Source: RGIG6353 sp045535585
Lineage (GTDB): Bacteria > Bacillota > Clostridia > Oscillospirales > SIG627
Assembly: GCA_045535585.1 (NCBI GenBank)
Contig: JAZSLY010000090.1
Coordinates: 1 to 13,960 of the forward strand
Reading direction: 5' to 3'
Length of the DNA: 13,960 bases
A model generated the notes under the pieces. The model was not told the origin of the DNA. It ran no database searches and was given only the letters and a program-made list of their open reading frames with translations. Positions 11,718 to 13,960 of the stretch are shown here, in pieces. A program made the translations under genes and the position numbers. Each line of letters opens with the position of its first letter. Positions within the stretch are counted from its first letter, which is position 1.

Positions 11718-12302
11718 TTAAAAAAGGCTCGTTATAAATATTTCAAGACCGATGAGGGTGAGTATCACACCGCCAAATATGGTCGCACGGCAGGAAAGCA
11801 GAGCGCCCGTTTTCTTGCCTATGATAACGCCCATAAAGCAGATAACGAAGGTCACGAGAGCGATGACGAGCGCGCTTACCAGCGCCTCGGCAAAGCTGTA
11901 GGAGGAGACCTCAAGACCTACCGACAGTGCGTCAAGGGAGGTGGCAATGCCCTGAACTATAAGAGATGAAAAGCTCACCTTTCGGCACGCGGGACATTCG
12001 TGACGGCTTTTAATGCCCTCTATTATCATTTTTATTCCTATGTACGAAAGAATAATAAGCGCAATGAGGGGAATGAAGGGCTTAACTGCCGAAAATAGCT
12101 CCACAACCGTGGTTACGAGTAGCCAACCCAGCATCGGCATCAGCGCCTGAAAGAATGAGAAGGTGCCTGAAACGGCGCATATCTTACCTTTTTTCATACA
12201 AGGCTCGCCCATTCCCGCAACGAGCGACACCGAGAAGGCGTCCATTGCAAGACCTATTCCAAGGAAAAGAGCGGTAATAAAAAACGAAACGGTGAGATTC
12301 AT
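11718..12302 (-). CDS. mntP: Manganese efflux pump MntP
   Basis: 194 residues, six membrane helices in two repeated halves. The family signatures are GIGLAMDAFSVSLVAG (15-30) and GIATSLDALSVGLEVS (118-133), with the conserved aspartates Asp21 and Asp124 expected to take part in Mn2+ transport. The loop between the halves carries Cys103-x2-Cys106 (HECPACRK), an addition not needed for the family call. It exports Mn2+ across the cytoplasmic membrane to prevent toxicity. AGGAGA lies upstream of the ATG. The promoter leaves only about 30-40 bases of leader, too short for a yybP-ykoY manganese riboswitch, so any Mn response must act otherwise. It is divergent from the htrA-like gene. No clear terminator follows before the rpsF promoter region. 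Confidence 0.93.
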   Translation of the reverse strand: MNLTVSFFITALFLGIGLAMDAFSVSLVAGMGEPCMKKGKICAVSGTFSFFQALMPMLGWLLVTTVVELFSAVKPFIPLIALIILSYIGIKMIIEGIKSRHECPACRKVSFSSLIVQGIATSLDALSVGLEVSSYSFAEALVSALVIALVTFVICFMGVIIGKKTGALLSCRATIFGGVILTLIGLEIFITSLF

Positions 12303-12339
12303 TCTTAACTTCTCCTAACTTTTTAATCAAGTATTGGTA

Positions 12340-12368
12340 ATGATAGCATAAATTGTAATTTTTGTCAA
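12340..12368 (-). promoter_or_regulatory. Sigma-A-type promoter of mntP
   Basis: On the minus strand TTGACA (12363-12368), a 17-base spacer and TATCAT (12340-12345). Confidence 0.75.
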
Positions 12369-12448
12369 GAAAGGGGCGCGTCTTAACAAAATATTTAAAA
12401 AATGGCTTTAAATAATCTCAATTTGAACAATATTTATTAAAAAATATG

Positions 12449-12457
12449 TGTTATCAT
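12449..12457 (+). promoter_or_regulatory. Possible extended -10 element for the htrA-like gene
   Basis: TG, one base, TATCAT. The nearest good -35 (TTGAAC, 12423-12428) is 23 bases away, so an extended -10 promoter is the more likely reading. Confidence 0.35.
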
Positions 12458-12491
12458 AAAAGCACGAAAGACTTATCCCAAGGAGGAGCTT

Positions 12492-13919
12492 ATGAACGAA
12501 TTTGATAAAATTGAAAATGAAGAAGCTGTGGAGAATACCTCCGAGCCTATAGAAAATCAGGTTGAAATGACGATTGACGATACGACCCCTGAAACCGACG
12601 AGACGGTAGAAGCACAGAGTGACGCAATAGAGGACGCCACCTTCCGCGAGCAGAATAGCTACGGCGGATTTTCTGAGCAATGGAAATACGAAAAGTACGA
12701 AAAGCGCGCGAAGCACCGAGGCAGAGGGGTAAAGGTTTTTGCCGCCGTAATGTCCCTTCTTTTCGTTGCTACCGCTTCCGCCTTTGCTACTTATTATTTC
12801 ACCTCACAAGACACCCCCTCTTCTCCCAAAAACGCCTTTGCTGCCTTTAATTCAAATAAGGACAAGGAAGAAGAAAATATAATGGAGAAGATTACCTCCT
12901 CCACTATTACCGAGATACCCCAGATAAACGGTGTTTACACGGGTGAGGAGCTGACGAGTCAGGAGATAATCGCCGCTGCCAAGCCCTCCGTCGTTGGTAT
13001 CAGAACGATGGTGGAGAGCTACTATTCCTTCTACGGCACTCAGACCTCCGAGGGTGTTGGCTCGGGCTTTATCATTACCGAGGACGGCTATATCGTCACC
13101 AACTACCACGTTATTGAGGACGCCGTGAAGATTACCGTAGTTCTTGCCGACGGCACCGAAATGGATGCCGACATCGTAGGCTACGACGCTCTTTCCGACG
13201 TTGCCGTCTTAAAGGTTGAGCCCGAAGGCAAGCTTCCCGCTCTCGTTATCGGCAACTCCGACGCCGTCGTTGCAGGCGACACGGTTATTGCTATCGGCTG
13301 TCCCTCAGGCATCGACCTTGCAGGTACTGCCACTCGCGGTATGGTTTCTATGACCGACAGAGAAATCTCCATTACTGATTATTATGGCAGAATACAGAAA
13401 AAAATGAGTGTAATTCAAATTGACGCCGCTATCAACCCAGGTAACTCGGGCGGTCCTCTTCTCAACTCAAGGGGCGAGGTAATCGGCATTAACACTCTCA
13501 AGCTTTCCTCAACCAGCTATGAGGGCATCGGCTTTGCACTCCCCATAAACGGAGTTATGGCACTCGTTGACCAGATATGCGAAAACGGCGCCGTTGTAGA
13601 GCGTCCTGCCGACAGCTTCGTTACCGGTAAAGCCGCACTCGGCATAACCTACCGTGAAATTACTGCCGCTGAATCCAGAAAGCACGAGCTCCCTCAGGGC
13701 GTTCTCGTAGTTCTCATGAGCAAGAACGGCGCTGCCGCAGCCGGCGGAATTAAAATCGGCGATATTATCGTAGAATTTGACGGCAAGGAAATCACCACCG
13801 ACGACGAGCTCATCTCCCTCATCGACTCCAAAAAGCCCGGCGACAACGTAAAGGTGAAGGTGTACCGTGACGGCGAGGAGTTGGAAGTGGAGGTTGTAAT
13901 GTCGGAAGCATCCGAATAA
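12492..13919 (+). CDS. HtrA/DegP-type membrane-anchored serine protease with PDZ domain
   Basis: 475 residues. Residues 1-78 are an acidic, probably cytoplasmic segment. A membrane anchor follows at about 80-103 with positive residues before it, so the protease faces outward. The trypsin-like domain (about 155-365) shows the triad: His206 in TNYHVIED, Asp236 in ALSDVAVLKV and Ser319 in INPGNSGGPL. One C-terminal PDZ domain (about 378-470) includes PQGVLVVLM and GGIKIGDIIVEFDGKEI. HtrA proteases degrade or refold damaged exported proteins in the envelope. AAGGAGGAG precedes the ATG. The gene is divergent from mntP and ends 41 bases before the window edge, with no terminator visible there. The exact paralogue (HtrA, HtrB or YyxA type) cannot be decided. 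Confidence 0.95.
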   Translation: MNEFDKIENEEAVENTSEPIENQVEMTIDDTTPETDETVEAQSDAIEDATFREQNSYGGFSEQWKYEKYEKRAKHRGRGVKVFAAVMSLLFVATASAFATYYFTSQDTPSSPKNAFAAFNSNKDKEEENIMEKITSSTITEIPQINGVYTGEELTSQEIIAAAKPSVVGIRTMVESYYSFYGTQTSEGVGSGFIITEDGYIVTNYHVIEDAVKITVVLADGTEMDADIVGYDALSDVAVLKVEPEGKLPALVIGNSDAVVAGDTVIAIGCPSGIDLAGTATRGMVSMTDREISITDYYGRIQKKMSVIQIDAAINPGNSGGPLLNSRGEVIGINTLKLSSTSYEGIGFALPINGVMALVDQICENGAVVERPADSFVTGKAALGITYREITAAESRKHELPQGVLVVLMSKNGAAAAGGIKIGDIIVEFDGKEITTDDELISLIDSKKPGDNVKVKVYRDGEELEVEVVMSEASE

Positions 13920-13960
13920 AATTCCTTTGTCTTTTGCCCAAATACTTTGTCAACTTCGGG

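Noticed and set aside
12303..12339. yybP-ykoY riboswitch before mntP
   Set aside because: The space between the promoter and the start codon is far too short for the element.

Overview
The window reads as a chromosomal segment of an anaerobic, mid-GC Clostridia-type Firmicute (inferred). The signs are strong AGGAGG-type ribosome binding sites, near-consensus sigma-A promoters with 17-bp spacers, the rpsF-ssb-rpsR order, a zinc-binding (C+) ribosomal protein S18, an AbrB-type regulator with a C-terminal zinc ribbon, and a minD gene next to a methylglyoxal-synthase-fold gene. I cannot name a genus from the sequence.

Layout. A small membrane protein (103-498, minus) is divergent from a six-gene plus-strand run that starts at a clear promoter (607-635). 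The run holds minD, a degenerate methylglyoxal synthase homologue, hisS, aspS, a coiled-coil/zinc-ribbon protein and a membrane protein (to 5892). A 462-base gap rich in hairpins and short repeats follows. It ends in a perfect intrinsic-terminator hairpin that abuts the start of a TIM-barrel/DUF4832-like protein (6355-7647).

An accessory island spans 7691-10003. It is bounded by 105-bp inverted repeats (102/105 identical) and holds an AAA_14/DUF4143 ATPase and an AbrB-like regulator, both on the minus strand. Two further partial copies of the structured repeat lie between them. The repeats keep a CTCGCC/GGCGAG pairing and a terminal hairpin whose stem sequence changes with compensation while the loop stays GCT. 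This looks like a structured mobile or RNA-like element rather than random intergenic sequence.

Beyond the island, still on the minus strand, lie secG (with an unusual Thr/Pro/Glu repeat tail) and the rpsF-ssb-rpsR operon with a consensus promoter and a structured leader, then mntP. Divergent from mntP is an HtrA-type membrane-anchored serine protease (12492-13919), which nearly reaches the window end.

How the genes work together. The first operon links cell-division positioning (MinD-like) to aminoacylation of tRNA-His and tRNA-Asp. The rpsF operon supplies ribosome and single-strand DNA-binding proteins and may extend into secG (protein export). MntP handles Mn2+ efflux and HtrA handles envelope protein quality control. 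The island's ATPase and AbrB genes each have their own promoter and look like acquired cargo. The most notable items are the structured repeat family with its inverted 105-bp copies, the MgsA-fold protein that has lost catalytic residues, and the duplicated operator-like repeat around the ATPase promoter.
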